Source: Stenotrophomonas maltophilia (GTDB taxonomy: Bacteria > Pseudomonadota > Gammaproteobacteria > Xanthomonadales > Xanthomonadaceae). Taken from it: a stretch of 64,000 bases of DNA. The position numbers and the translations under genes were made by a program. The stretch lies in the NCBI GenBank assembly GCA_002364755.1, contig DEZI01000002.1, positions 62,001-126,000 of the forward strand. The letters run 5' to 3'. Below, piece after piece: positions 9,453 through 17,302 of this stretch; the first letter of the stretch is position 1; every line of letters begins with the position of its first letter. The notes beneath the pieces were generated by a model. That model was not told the origin of the DNA. It saw only the letters and a list, made by a program, of their open reading frames with translations, and did not search any database.

Positions 9453-9899
9453 TTGCCGCCGTCTTCTCCTTCCGCCGGGCAACCGGCTTCGTCGTCGCAT
9501 ACCTTCTTTGAATACCTGGCCGTACGGGCCGGTGAGCAGTGGTTTGCCGTGGACGTACAGGCCACCGTCGAGATACGCGGTCCGGAAGTCTTCGACCGCC
9601 CGATCAGCGAAGGCCGCCCTACCCTCACCGTTCGCGATCAGGTCCTTCGCGTAGTCGACCTGCGGCGCCTCAGCGGACTGACGCCATTTATCTACAGCTG
9701 CCCGGCGATGACGCTGGTGCGCGCCGGCACTGACGTAATCGGCTTGGCTGTGGATGAAGTGGGCGACATCGAAAGCGTGCCGCGCAAGCAGCTGCGGGCC
9801 GACAATCCGCTGGGGTATGTGTTCTGCAGCCAAAGCATTGCCATGGCCGACAACAGCGAAATACCGCTGATAGACCCGATGTTGTTGATTGCCGCGTAA
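9453..9899 (+). CDS. CheW-like chemotaxis coupling protein
   Basis: 148 aa with a CheW fold across nearly its full length: FFEYLAVRAGEQWFAVDV, then VLRVVDLRRL and the typical LAVDEVGDIESVPRKQLR. Such proteins couple receptors to CheA, or act as stand-alone docking proteins. The only workable start appears to be TTG at 9453; the ATGs at 9410 and 9413 are out of frame. A TAAA-N15-GCCG arrangement at 9402-9424 could be a weak sigma-28-type promoter, which would suit a flagellar-regulon gene. No other che gene is next to it. Confidence 0.8.
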   Translation: MPPSSPSAGQPASSSHTFFEYLAVRAGEQWFAVDVQATVEIRGPEVFDRPISEGRPTLTVRDQVLRVVDLRRLSGLTPFIYSCPAMTLVRAGTDVIGLAVDEVGDIESVPRKQLRADNPLGYVFCSQSIAMADNSEIPLIDPMLLIAA

Positions 9900-9940
9900 G
9901 CGCATCGCCGGACATGGCCCGGCGGACGCAGCGACGGAAC

Positions 9941-9976
9941 GGTAGCGCCGGGCCATGCCCGGCGGACGCGGCGACG
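9941..9976 (+). repeat. REP element with degenerate partner
   Basis: GGTAGCGCCGGGCCATGCC-headed hairpin after the CheW gene. A headless, degraded inverted copy lies just before it (about 9900-9926). Further decayed copies with GTAGT(G/T)CCAGCCCATGG-type heads occur at about 9988-10020 and 10770-10800. Confidence 0.75.
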
Positions 9977-10055
9977 GAAAGATCACAGTAGTGCCAGCCC
10001 ATGGCTTGCAGCATGCATCCCGTCCGGCTTCAGTCAGCCGAGCATAGGCTCGTCC

Positions 10056-10712
10056 CTACAGCGCGATGGCAAGCACCAGTGCGATGACGAATGCGGACGT
10101 CAGCAGGAACGACGCCAGCACGAACCCCACCGCAGGCAAATAGCCCACGTCATTCAACGCCATGAAGGTGCGCGCGCGCGCCCACAGGTACCAGACCACC
10201 GCCACGAACCCGATCGCCGCGCCCCACCCTTTCGCTTCCCCGCCCACCGCCTGCGACACCGCAAGCAGCAACACGAAGGGGCACGCCAGGAACGCCTGGA
10301 TGGAGAACGGCTCACGCAAGGTGTCGCGGTCAATCGGCAAGCGTTGCCGCCACAACGTGCTCAGCGCCGCGCCCAGCGCAAAAATGCAGAACACCGCCGA
10401 GCGCGTCAGCAGCAGGCCCTGCTCGCTGGAGAAAAGCAGCTTGCCCAGCGGCCCGGATACCGACAGCGGTGCCTGACGCAGGGTCATCTCCAGCGCGTGC
10501 GCCAGCACCACCGACAGGATCAACATCAGCACCGGGCTGATGGCATCGGCAAAGCGGTGTTCCGGATCCTTGGCAAATTCGCGCCGCGTGTAGCGCGCCA
10601 CCTCCCCCGGCCGCACCAGTACCCGCCACAGCGTACGCGGGTAGAACACCAGCCAGCCCACCAGCTCGTAAAGGAATTCCTCAAGTGAGCGAAGCAGTCG
10701 GATCAGGTCCAT
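10056..10712 (-). CDS. Multi-pass inner-membrane protein (Yip1-like), function unknown
   Basis: 218 aa. A short N-terminal soluble part (LEEFLYELVGWLVFYPRTLWRVL) precedes at least four hydrophobic helices (around 60-80, 100-120, 140-160 and 185-215). The layout resembles permease or Yip1-domain proteins of unknown role. There is no signal peptide or catalytic motif. It is 112 bp downstream of the kinase gene at 10825 on the same strand but separated by decayed REP sequence, so probably not in the operon. Confidence 0.75.
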   Translation of the reverse strand: MDLIRLLRSLEEFLYELVGWLVFYPRTLWRVLVRPGEVARYTRREFAKDPEHRFADAISPVLMLILSVVLAHALEMTLRQAPLSVSGPLGKLLFSSEQGLLLTRSAVFCIFALGAALSTLWRQRLPIDRDTLREPFSIQAFLACPFVLLLAVSQAVGGEAKGWGAAIGFVAVVWYLWARARTFMALNDVGYLPAVGFVLASFLLTSAFVIALVLAIAL

Positions 10713-10824
10713 GGGATCGGAAACGCCGTCAGGGGTGGGGCCAGCTTACCGCCAGCGCGCCCCCGCTTCAGTAGTTCCAGCCCATGGCCGGCAGCACTTG
10801 CGGCAGCCAAGCATGAGCTTGGCT

Positions 10825-12231
10825 TTACCGGCACCCCGCTGCGTCCGGCGCATGCGGCGGCCAGGCCACCACAACCCGCAGTCCGCCCAACCGTGCAGAG
10901 CGCTGCAGCGTGACCGTCGCCCCGTGTGCCTCCGCAACACCACGGACAATGGCCAGGCCCAGGCCGCTGCCCTCTACGCCACTGCCAAGAATCCGGTAGA
11001 AACGATCGAATACACGGTCGCGCTCTTCCTCGGCAATGCCCGGGCCACTGTCGTCCACGCTGAACCAGGCGGCGCCATTCTCCTGGCCCACTTCTACCAG
11101 GACTTCGCCACCGCTCGGTGTGTAGCGGATGGCATTCTCAAGCAGATTGCGCACCAGCGCACCCAGCCCGGCCTCGTCTCCCCTCACCTCCACTGGCGAC
11201 AGGGTGAGCGACAGTCGCAATGAATGCAGTTCCAGCAGCGCGCGGAGGGCATCGACTTCAGTGGCCACCAGCGCGTCCAGACTCAGCCGCGCGATAGGAG
11301 ACCGTGCGGTCGCCTCGGTCCTGCTGAGCATCAGCAGCTGCGCCACCAGTCGCTCCAAGCGCACCACCGAATCCTGCAGCAGGTCCTGCGCCTTGAACCG
11401 GGCGGACCCGTCGGCGGCCAGGCGCGCGTTGTCTGCGTGCACCTTCAGCGCGCTGATGGGGGTGCGCAGTTCGTGGGCAGCGTCGGCCACGAAGCGCCGC
11501 TCGCGCGCCAACGCTGCGTGCAGCCGCTGCAGCAGGCCATTTACCGCCTGCACCAGCCCGTGCACCTCGCGGGGCACATTGCCCAGCTCCAGCGGCGACA
11601 TCCGCTCCGGATCTCGCTCGCCAATCTGGTCCGAGACCCGCTGCAGCGACCGTGTCACGTGGCTCACGCCCCACCAGATCACCAGCGCCATCAGTGGCAG
11701 CGCCAGCAGCAGCGGCAATAACGTGCCACCGGCAATATCCTCGGCCAGCTCCTCGCGAATGTCCGAGCGCTCGCCCGACTGGAACCAGCGCCCCTCGCCA
11801 GTGCGCAACGTGAAGGTGCGCCACTGCTCGCCATCAATCACAGGGCTCGCGTAGCCGGCCACCAGTGCAGCCATTGGCGTGACCGGGGCGCTGTCCGAGC
11901 GCAGCAGCAGCCGTGATTGCCGATCCCATACCTGGAAAGCCAGCTTGCTTTCATAGGCGTGGCCGTCGGTGAACGCCAGCGCTTCGCCCACGCCTTCGGC
12001 GCGCCCGTGCCAACCACGCAGCACGATCGGGTCCCCAGGAAACGCGCTGAGGTCACCGAGCGGTTCATCCACCAGCCCCACCAGCACCCGTGTCGACTGC
12101 ACCAGCCGGGCATCGAACATCTCCCCGGCTTCCTGCAGGCCGGCGCGATAGCTGAAGAAACCAGCCACGGCCATCAGCACGGCCAACGTGCCCAGCAGCG
12201 TGATCAGCAATGTCCGGCGCATGGAGGTCAT
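10825..12231 (-). CDS. Sensor histidine kinase of the seven-gene operon
   Basis: 468 aa. The first membrane helix is at about 8-27, a periplasmic sensor domain (2CSK_N-like) spans about 30-165, and the second helix is at about 170-190. A HAMP-like linker, then HisKA with His253 (DAAHELRTP), and HATPase with NLLENAIRYTP, DDSGPGIAEEE and GSGLGLAIV follow. QseC/TctE-type architecture. The start overlaps the response regulator stop by 4 bp (ATGA). It ends the operon that begins with the thermostable-hemolysin-family gene at 17244, so it probably controls that operon. Confidence 0.92.
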   Translation of the reverse strand: MTSMRRTLLITLLGTLAVLMAVAGFFSYRAGLQEAGEMFDARLVQSTRVLVGLVDEPLGDLSAFPGDPIVLRGWHGRAEGVGEALAFTDGHAYESKLAFQVWDRQSRLLLRSDSAPVTPMAALVAGYASPVIDGEQWRTFTLRTGEGRWFQSGERSDIREELAEDIAGGTLLPLLLALPLMALVIWWGVSHVTRSLQRVSDQIGERDPERMSPLELGNVPREVHGLVQAVNGLLQRLHAALARERRFVADAAHELRTPISALKVHADNARLAADGSARFKAQDLLQDSVVRLERLVAQLLMLSRTEATARSPIARLSLDALVATEVDALRALLELHSLRLSLTLSPVEVRGDEAGLGALVRNLLENAIRYTPSGGEVLVEVGQENGAAWFSVDDSGPGIAEEERDRVFDRFYRILGSGVEGSGLGLAIVRGVAEAHGATVTLQRSARLGGLRVVVAWPPHAPDAAGCR

Positions 12232-12902
12232 GCGTCAGCATCCGGTGCCTGGCCCAGTGCGTAGCCGATGCCGCGCACCGTGCGGACGATGCCGGGGTCG
12301 ACCTTGCGCCGCAGCTGGTGCACGTGCACGTCCACCGCGTTGCTGGCCACGTCTTCATCCCAGCCGTACAGGTGTTTCTGGATGGTTTCCCGTGCCATCG
12401 GTCGCCCGTTCTGTTCCATCAGCAGCCGCAACAATGAAAATTCCCGCCGGGTCAGGTCCAGCATCCGGCCCTTCCAGCGTGCCTCCAGCGTGGCCGGGTC
12501 CAGATGCAGGTTGCCCGCATCCAGCGTGGGTTGCGCCCTGCCGCTGCTGCGCCTGACCAGGGCGCGCACGCGCGCCAGCAGCTCGGCGGTGTCGAACGGT
12601 TTGCCCAGGTAATCATCCGCCCCAACATCCAATCCCAGGGTACGGTCGCTGGCCCGCTCGCGGGCGCTCAGCACCAGGATCGGCACCGGGTTGGCCGCCG
12701 CGCGCAGGCGGCGGATCACTTCAATGCCATCCACCCGCGGCAGCCCAAGGTCCAGCACGACAAGGTCGAAATCGCCATCCTTGGCCGCCAGTAGAGCCGC
12801 CGCGCCATCCTCCACCCAGTCCACCGCAAAGGCTCCGCGACGCAGGGCTGTCCGGATGCCCTCGCCCAGGGACCGGTCATCTTCTACAAGGAGAATGCGC
12901 AT
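12228..12902 (-). CDS. OmpR/PhoB-family response regulator
   Basis: 224 aa. The receiver domain has the acidic pocket (VEDD) and phosphoacceptor Asp51 (VVLDLGLP), with Lys in GKPFD. The C-terminal winged helix (LDLTRREFSLLRLLMEQNGR ... VDVHVHQLRRKV ... GIGYALG) binds DNA. It is translationally coupled to the downstream kinase. The upstream gene ends only 24 bp before its start, so all are likely co-transcribed. The QseB/TctD-like layout suggests autoregulation from the operon promoter. Confidence 0.93.
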   Translation of the reverse strand: MRILLVEDDRSLGEGIRTALRRGAFAVDWVEDGAAALLAAKDGDFDLVVLDLGLPRVDGIEVIRRLRAAANPVPILVLSARERASDRTLGLDVGADDYLGKPFDTAELLARVRALVRRSSGRAQPTLDAGNLHLDPATLEARWKGRMLDLTRREFSLLRLLMEQNGRPMARETIQKHLYGWDEDVASNAVDVHVHQLRRKVDPGIVRTVRGIGYALGQAPDADA

Positions 12903-12926
12903 GCCGGCAGTGTCCGGTTGCCGGTG

Positions 12927-13589
12927 CTACTTTGCAAGATGGCCCACGACATCCTTCAACTTGGCCTCGGCCTCGTGGCGACGACCGGCGTCGGCCACCT
13001 CCCGCCCAGGCCGGGCCGGCGCCGTCACGGCCTTCTGCAGCGCCGCCTGCGCCAGCGCCCACTCCTTCTGGTCACGAAGGAAGTCGCCATAGAAGTAGTT
13101 CGCATCAATGCCGTTGGGGTCGATGTCCAGGCCCTTCTTCAGCATCCGGCGTGCCTGGTCGTCATCACCAAAGCCCAGTGGCCAACCGGGCACCTGGTAG
13201 TACAGCGCGCCCAAACTGGTGTACGCCGCGCCATCCAGTGCCTGCGGGTCCAGCTTCAGCGCCGCCTCGAAATCGGCACGCGCCTGCTTGACCAGGCTGA
13301 GCGCGCCCATGCCGCCCTTCTCGCCCGCCAGGCTGGACAGCACGATGCCTTCCCAGATCAATGCACCCGCATCCCTGGGCGCAGCCTGCCGTGCCTGCGC
13401 GGCCTGTTTTGACAAGGCAGCAAACGCGGCCTCGCGCTGGGCCTTGGGGGTCTGGTAATTGATCTGTGCCCAGCGGTCGCGCACCTGCGCCACCGTTGCC
13501 GACGGCTCTGCTGCCACGGCCACCCCGACCAGCACGACGGCGGCGATGAGGATGAGATAGAACATGGTCTTAGCCTGCGTGCGCTTCAT
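12927..13589 (-). CDS. Small membrane-anchored or secreted helical-repeat protein
   Basis: About 220 aa from the ATG at 13589 (MKRTQAKTMFYLILIAAVVL), which gives an N-terminal signal or anchor helix ending near AVAAE. Upstream in-frame starts would run much further into the preceding SDR gene. The rest is helical with TPR-like character: repeated Ala/Leu-rich helices around ARADFEAALKLDPQALDGAA and DANYFYGDFLRDQKEWALAQ. It overlaps the SDR gene end by 20 bp. It probably acts in the periplasm as a scaffold for this operon; the partner is unknown. Confidence 0.8.
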   Translation of the reverse strand: MKRTQAKTMFYLILIAAVVLVGVAVAAEPSATVAQVRDRWAQINYQTPKAQREAAFAALSKQAAQARQAAPRDAGALIWEGIVLSSLAGEKGGMGALSLVKQARADFEAALKLDPQALDGAAYTSLGALYYQVPGWPLGFGDDDQARRMLKKGLDIDPNGIDANYFYGDFLRDQKEWALAQAALQKAVTAPARPGREVADAGRRHEAEAKLKDVVGHLAK

Positions 13590-14430
13590 GGGAAGTGTCC
13601 TGATCTGGGTGATGTGTGGATGGGTGTGGGACCGCGGAGGGGCTACTGGCATGGCGCCTGACAATCGGCAACTGCCTGCGCAGGCTGCGATCCACCAGTT
13701 CCGGCAGCAGCCCGTTCAAGCGTGCAAACAGTCGCTCCGGCCAGCCCAGCTGCAGCCGCGGGTTTCCCGAGCGCAGCGCCGCCAGCAGCGCTGCCGCCAC
13801 GCGCTCGGCCGGGTCGTGGGCCACGCCCAGTTCGGCGTTCATGGCGTCGACGGCCGCACTGTTGAAATCCGTGCGCGTCGCACGCGGCGAGAGGTACTGG
13901 AACGTGACCGTGCTGCCCGCATACTCGCGGCCCAGCGCCTCCACCAAGCCACGCAGACCGAACTTGCTGGCGCTGTAGGCGACAAATCCGGGGAACGCCA
14001 GGCTGCCGAACGTCGAGCCGAGCACCGCCACACTGGCCTTCGGCTGGCGCTCCAGCAACGGCAGCAGCGCATGGATCAGCAGCATCGATCCCACCAGGTT
14101 GGCCTGCATCAGCTGCTCAAGCGACTGCGCCGATTGCCCTGCAAACAGTCCGAAGGCAGCGCTCGCATGGCCCACCACCAGCATGGAAGGCGCTGTCTGC
14201 AGCGCCTCCGCCTGGGCGAGCACCGTGCTGCGGCCCTCGACCGTGCCGATATCGGCCGCCACGGCCACCACCTTGCCTGGCGGCAGCGTCGAGGCCAACG
14301 CCTGCAGGCGCGGCCCATCGCGGCCTACCGCCACCACCGTTGCGCCCTCGCCCACCAACCCTGCGCACAGCAGGCGACCGATGCCACCGCTTGCCCCGGT
14401 CAATATCACCGTTCGTCCGCGCAGTTCCAT
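13570..14430 (-). CDS. SDR family oxidoreductase of the seven-gene operon
   Basis: 286 aa. Motifs: TGASGGIG nucleotide binding; catalytic Ser (LGSTFGS), Tyr and Lys (YSASK). The start is the ATG at 14430, whose A is the last base of the upstream gene's TGA (TGATG coupling); the preceding GTG would add one residue. The C-terminus carries a His/Ser/Pro-rich tail after the Rossmann fold. In this operon it is the likely reduction or oxidation step acting on whatever the ligase and diiron oxidase produce; the substrate is unknown. Confidence 0.87.
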   Translation of the reverse strand: MELRGRTVILTGASGGIGRLLCAGLVGEGATVVAVGRDGPRLQALASTLPPGKVVAVAADIGTVEGRSTVLAQAEALQTAPSMLVVGHASAAFGLFAGQSAQSLEQLMQANLVGSMLLIHALLPLLERQPKASVAVLGSTFGSLAFPGFVAYSASKFGLRGLVEALGREYAGSTVTFQYLSPRATRTDFNSAAVDAMNAELGVAHDPAERVAAALLAALRSGNPRLQLGWPERLFARLNGLLPELVDRSLRRQLPIVRRHASSPSAVPHPSTHHPDQDTSHEAHAG

Positions 14431-15104
14431 CACGCGGCCTCCGCCAGTCGCGCGCCACTACCGCGCAGCGTGCGGAAGATATCGCCATACAGCACGTAGA
14501 AGCGACGTGCCGCGTGGATGACGGCCGCCTGGTCGGCCGGGTCGTCCAGCCTGTCCATCAACGACTTGAAGAACCCCACATGCTCGATATCAAGATCGCC
14601 ATGCGAGAGCAGGTAGCTGAAGGCATTGCGAGGCAGATCCAGCGTGGCCTGCAGGCTGTTGGCGGCCTGGGTGGCCAGCGCCACGCTGGTGCCCTCCAGC
14701 ACCAGCACCATGCCGAAGAAGCCGACCGGGTTGCCGCGCTGGATGGTGTCGTAGGCATAGCTGACCATCAGCTCGGTGGCCAGCGCCGGCTCGGACGCCG
14801 CCGCTGCGGCGCGGTCGCCGCCCGCCCCGGCAATATCGTCCAGCACCCATTCCTGGTGGCCCATCTCCTCTTCGATGTACTCGCCAATGGCCGCGCGCAG
14901 CCATTCCAGCCGTGCCGGCAGGCGCGCGCCGCAGGCCATCAGCAGCGGCACCGTGTGCCGCAAGTGGTGGTACGCCTGCTGCAGGAACGCCAGGTAATCA
15001 CTGCGATCGATCCGCCCGGCCAGTGCATCGCCGATGATCGGAATCTGCAGCAGCGTCTGCCGCTCGCGCGTGGTTTCGGCCAGAAGAAGGTCGTGGAAGG
15101 TCAT
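14430..15104 (-). CDS. Heme-oxygenase-like diiron oxidase candidate (TenA/PqqC superfamily)
   Basis: 224 aa, start ATG at 15104 overlapping the ligase stop (ATGA). The all-helical protein belongs to the iron-containing redox enzyme group. Candidate metal ligands are in the order seen in heme-oxygenase-like diiron oxidases such as UndA and SznF: Glu80 and His83 (EEEMGHQ), Glu137 (VLEGTS), then His168, Asp172 and His175 (SHGDLDIEH, spacing H-x3-D-x2-H). UndA uses this scaffold to decarboxylate fatty acids. Here the next-door acyl-ligase-like gene hints at a lipid or amino-acid substrate, which is inference. A longer open frame upstream is not similar to anything and overlaps the ligase. Confidence 0.82.
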   Translation of the reverse strand: MTFHDLLLAETTRERQTLLQIPIIGDALAGRIDRSDYLAFLQQAYHHLRHTVPLLMACGARLPARLEWLRAAIGEYIEEEMGHQEWVLDDIAGAGGDRAAAAASEPALATELMVSYAYDTIQRGNPVGFFGMVLVLEGTSVALATQAANSLQATLDLPRNAFSYLLSHGDLDIEHVGFFKSLMDRLDDPADQAAVIHAARRFYVLYGDIFRTLRGSGARLAEAA

Positions 15105-16588
15105 GCGTGGTCTCCAGTGGAACTGAAAGCGGGTTGGCCGTAGGCGGCATCGATCCCGGTCTGGTAGTGGGCGAGGATGGCCTCGCGGCGCGGCCTGCCG
15201 TTGGCGGTCAGCAGGCCCGACTGCGCGGTGAAGGGCGTTGCCAGCACGTAGCGGGCAATCCGCGCGTAGTCGGGCAGCCCCGCGTTGATGGCGGCCAGGG
15301 CCGCTTCCAGCGCTTGGGTGCCCTGCTGCGGGAACCGCGGCACCAGCACCGCCACGTTGTCCGCCCGGGCCTCCCCCCATACCAGCGCCTGTGCGATGGC
15401 CGGATGCGAAAGCAGCTCGCTTTCCACCCACTCGGGCGAGACATTGCGGCCGAAGGCGGTAATGAACACGTTCTTGCGGCGGCCGGTGACGTGTACGTAG
15501 CCGTCCGCATCGATGTGGCCCAGATCGCCCGTGTGGATGGGGCCAGGGGGCAGCGGTTCGCCGCCCAGGTAACCGAGTGCCCGCAAACCGGCCACAACGA
15601 TCTCGCCGTCCACAATCTGCACCTGTGCGTGCGGCAGAGGCTGGCCAACGGAGCCATCGCGCTGTGCCCCGGGGCGGTTGAGGCACACGACCGAACCGCA
15701 TTCGGTCAGGCCATAGCCCTCGAAAACCGGCAGGTTGAGCCGCCGCGCCCGCGCCAGCAGCTGCGGCGCGACACGGCCACCGCCAACGGCGAGGTATCGC
15801 AGCGACGCAGGCAGCGCGGCCCCCCGCTCAGCGGCCATCACCAGCGCCAGCAGCAGCTGCGGCACCAGGATGATGCTCTCGGGCTGGTAGCGGTGCAGGC
15901 AGCGCAGCAAGGTCGGCACGTCCAACCCGGCAGCGCCGGTGTAGCCGATTTCCTGAAGCGACGGCAGCGCGATCTCCGCCCCCGACAACACCGCCGCATA
16001 CAGGCCAGCCACATTTTCCAGCAGCGTGGACAACGGCATCAGGCACAGATGCCGCTTCGGCGCGATCTCTGCGGCGGCATCGGCCAGTGAGCCGGCCACC
16101 GTCAGCAGGGTTTCCGCCGAAAGACATACGCCGCGCGGGTGGCCCGTGCTGCCGGAGGTGTAGGTGACGCACGCCGTGCCCGTCGGCAGCGCCGCGCTGG
16201 CCGGGACACGCAGCCACGCCGCATGTGCACGCAGGCCAGGCAAGGCGCCCGCCTCGGCTTCGTCGTGCTCCGGCAACGCATTGCCGGCGGTCACCAGCAG
16301 CTGCGCCGCGCTGGTCTGCAGGGCATGCTGCACCTGCTCCTGCGAAAAGAAGGTCGGCAGCGGCACGTGGGCAACGCCGGTGATGCGCAGGGCAAGGTCC
16401 AGCACCATCCAGTCCGGCCCGTTGTCCAGCCGGCTGGCCACACAGCCCACCCCGGACCGTTGCAGCCACTGCGCAAGCTCCAGGACGCGCGATTGCAGTG
16501 TCGAGGCAGCCAGCGTCTCCTGGCTGGCAAGCACCGGTTGCCGGTGCGCCTGCAGCAGGCGCAGAAACTCCTGCGCAGCCGCGCTCAT
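15101..16588 (-). CDS. AMP-dependent acyl ligase (ANL superfamily)
   Basis: 495 aa from ATG 16588 (MSAAAQEFLRLLQ), which overlaps the upstream stop by 4 bp. ANL motifs: phosphate loop VTYTSGSTGHPRG, YGLTECG, and TGDLGHIDADGYVHVTGRRK (hinge region and adenylate contacts). It should activate a carboxylate as the acyl-AMP and possibly pass it to CoA or a carrier. It is oddly short in the C-terminal subdomain. The position that normally holds the catalytic lysine (A10-type GK motif) reads NGR, with Arg465, so activity or mechanism may be altered. It is coupled to the diiron oxidase gene downstream. Confidence 0.85.
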   Translation of the reverse strand: MSAAAQEFLRLLQAHRQPVLASQETLAASTLQSRVLELAQWLQRSGVGCVASRLDNGPDWMVLDLALRITGVAHVPLPTFFSQEQVQHALQTSAAQLLVTAGNALPEHDEAEAGALPGLRAHAAWLRVPASAALPTGTACVTYTSGSTGHPRGVCLSAETLLTVAGSLADAAAEIAPKRHLCLMPLSTLLENVAGLYAAVLSGAEIALPSLQEIGYTGAAGLDVPTLLRCLHRYQPESIILVPQLLLALVMAAERGAALPASLRYLAVGGGRVAPQLLARARRLNLPVFEGYGLTECGSVVCLNRPGAQRDGSVGQPLPHAQVQIVDGEIVVAGLRALGYLGGEPLPPGPIHTGDLGHIDADGYVHVTGRRKNVFITAFGRNVSPEWVESELLSHPAIAQALVWGEARADNVAVLVPRFPQQGTQALEAALAAINAGLPDYARIARYVLATPFTAQSGLLTANGRPRREAILAHYQTGIDAAYGQPAFSSTGDHA

Positions 16589-17244
16589 GCCGATGCTCCT
16601 GCTGCGCAGGCGGCATCGGCCGTTGCTACCGCACAGGCCTGGCCACCAAGAAAGGCAATGCCTTCGCGGATGTTGCCGCACATCAGCCGCGGCTGCGTCT
16701 CGTAGTAGCGCCCCCAGTCTGCCGCGCCGCTGCCCATGCGCTCGGCGCGCGCGGCCACCAGATCAATGGGCGCCAGATGCAGGCGCACGAAGGCATTGCG
16801 CAGCTGCTGCGTGGCCACGAACATCACCCAGTCCACGTGTGCAGCATTCAGCACCCAGGCCAGTTGCACGATCAGTTCGCGTGCCACCCCGGGGGTTGAA
16901 GCAGCAAAATGGCCCACCTCGGCAATCTGCTCGCGGCGCGGGGCGCTGTGCAGTCGCTGCCCGAGGACCTCTTCCACCGGTGCATCCAGATAGTGCTCCA
17001 CGAACAGATCACCGCTGGCCGCATTGCGCAGGCCTACCGCAGCCACCAGCTCCCCGTGTGTGTCACGGTAGGCCAGCAGCTGCGGCATGAAACTGCGCAC
17101 GTCGGCGCCGAAGCGCTGGCGGTAGGTGGTGGCAATGAAAGCCTCCACCTCGCCGCGCTGGGGGTGGTCGGCGGTGATGAGGGCCGCTTCGGCAAACCTG
17201 CCCGGATGCGGGGCCAAGGGGATCGGCAGTGGGATCGTGTCCAT
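16585..17244 (-). CDS. Thermostable hemolysin family protein
   Basis: 219 aa, similar throughout to the thermostable hemolysin family (PF12261, delta-VPH of Vibrio): RQRFGADVRSFMPQLLAYRD, LVAAVGLRNA, LFVEHYLD, then EVGHFAAS and WVMFVATQQLRNAF. The family has a GNAT-like look, so an acyl-transfer function is as plausible as lysis. No signal peptide is present, which also argues against a secreted toxin. It is the first gene of the seven-gene operon; its stop overlaps the ligase start. Confidence 0.82.
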   Translation of the reverse strand: MDTIPLPIPLAPHPGRFAEAALITADHPQRGEVEAFIATTYRQRFGADVRSFMPQLLAYRDTHGELVAAVGLRNAASGDLFVEHYLDAPVEEVLGQRLHSAPRREQIAEVGHFAASTPGVARELIVQLAWVLNAAHVDWVMFVATQQLRNAFVRLHLAPIDLVAARAERMGSGAADWGRYYETQPRLMCGNIREGIAFLGGQACAVATADAACAAGASA

Positions 17245-17302
17245 GGGACAGGATCGTGATGGCGCCCGATTAAGGCTTGATTAGCCGGTTGTTAGGCGAT
17301 TG

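Noticed and set aside
15105..15701. N-terminal extension of the diiron oxidase candidate
   Set aside because: The extension is an out-of-frame reading of the ligase gene; the ATGA overlap at 15104 gives a normal family length.
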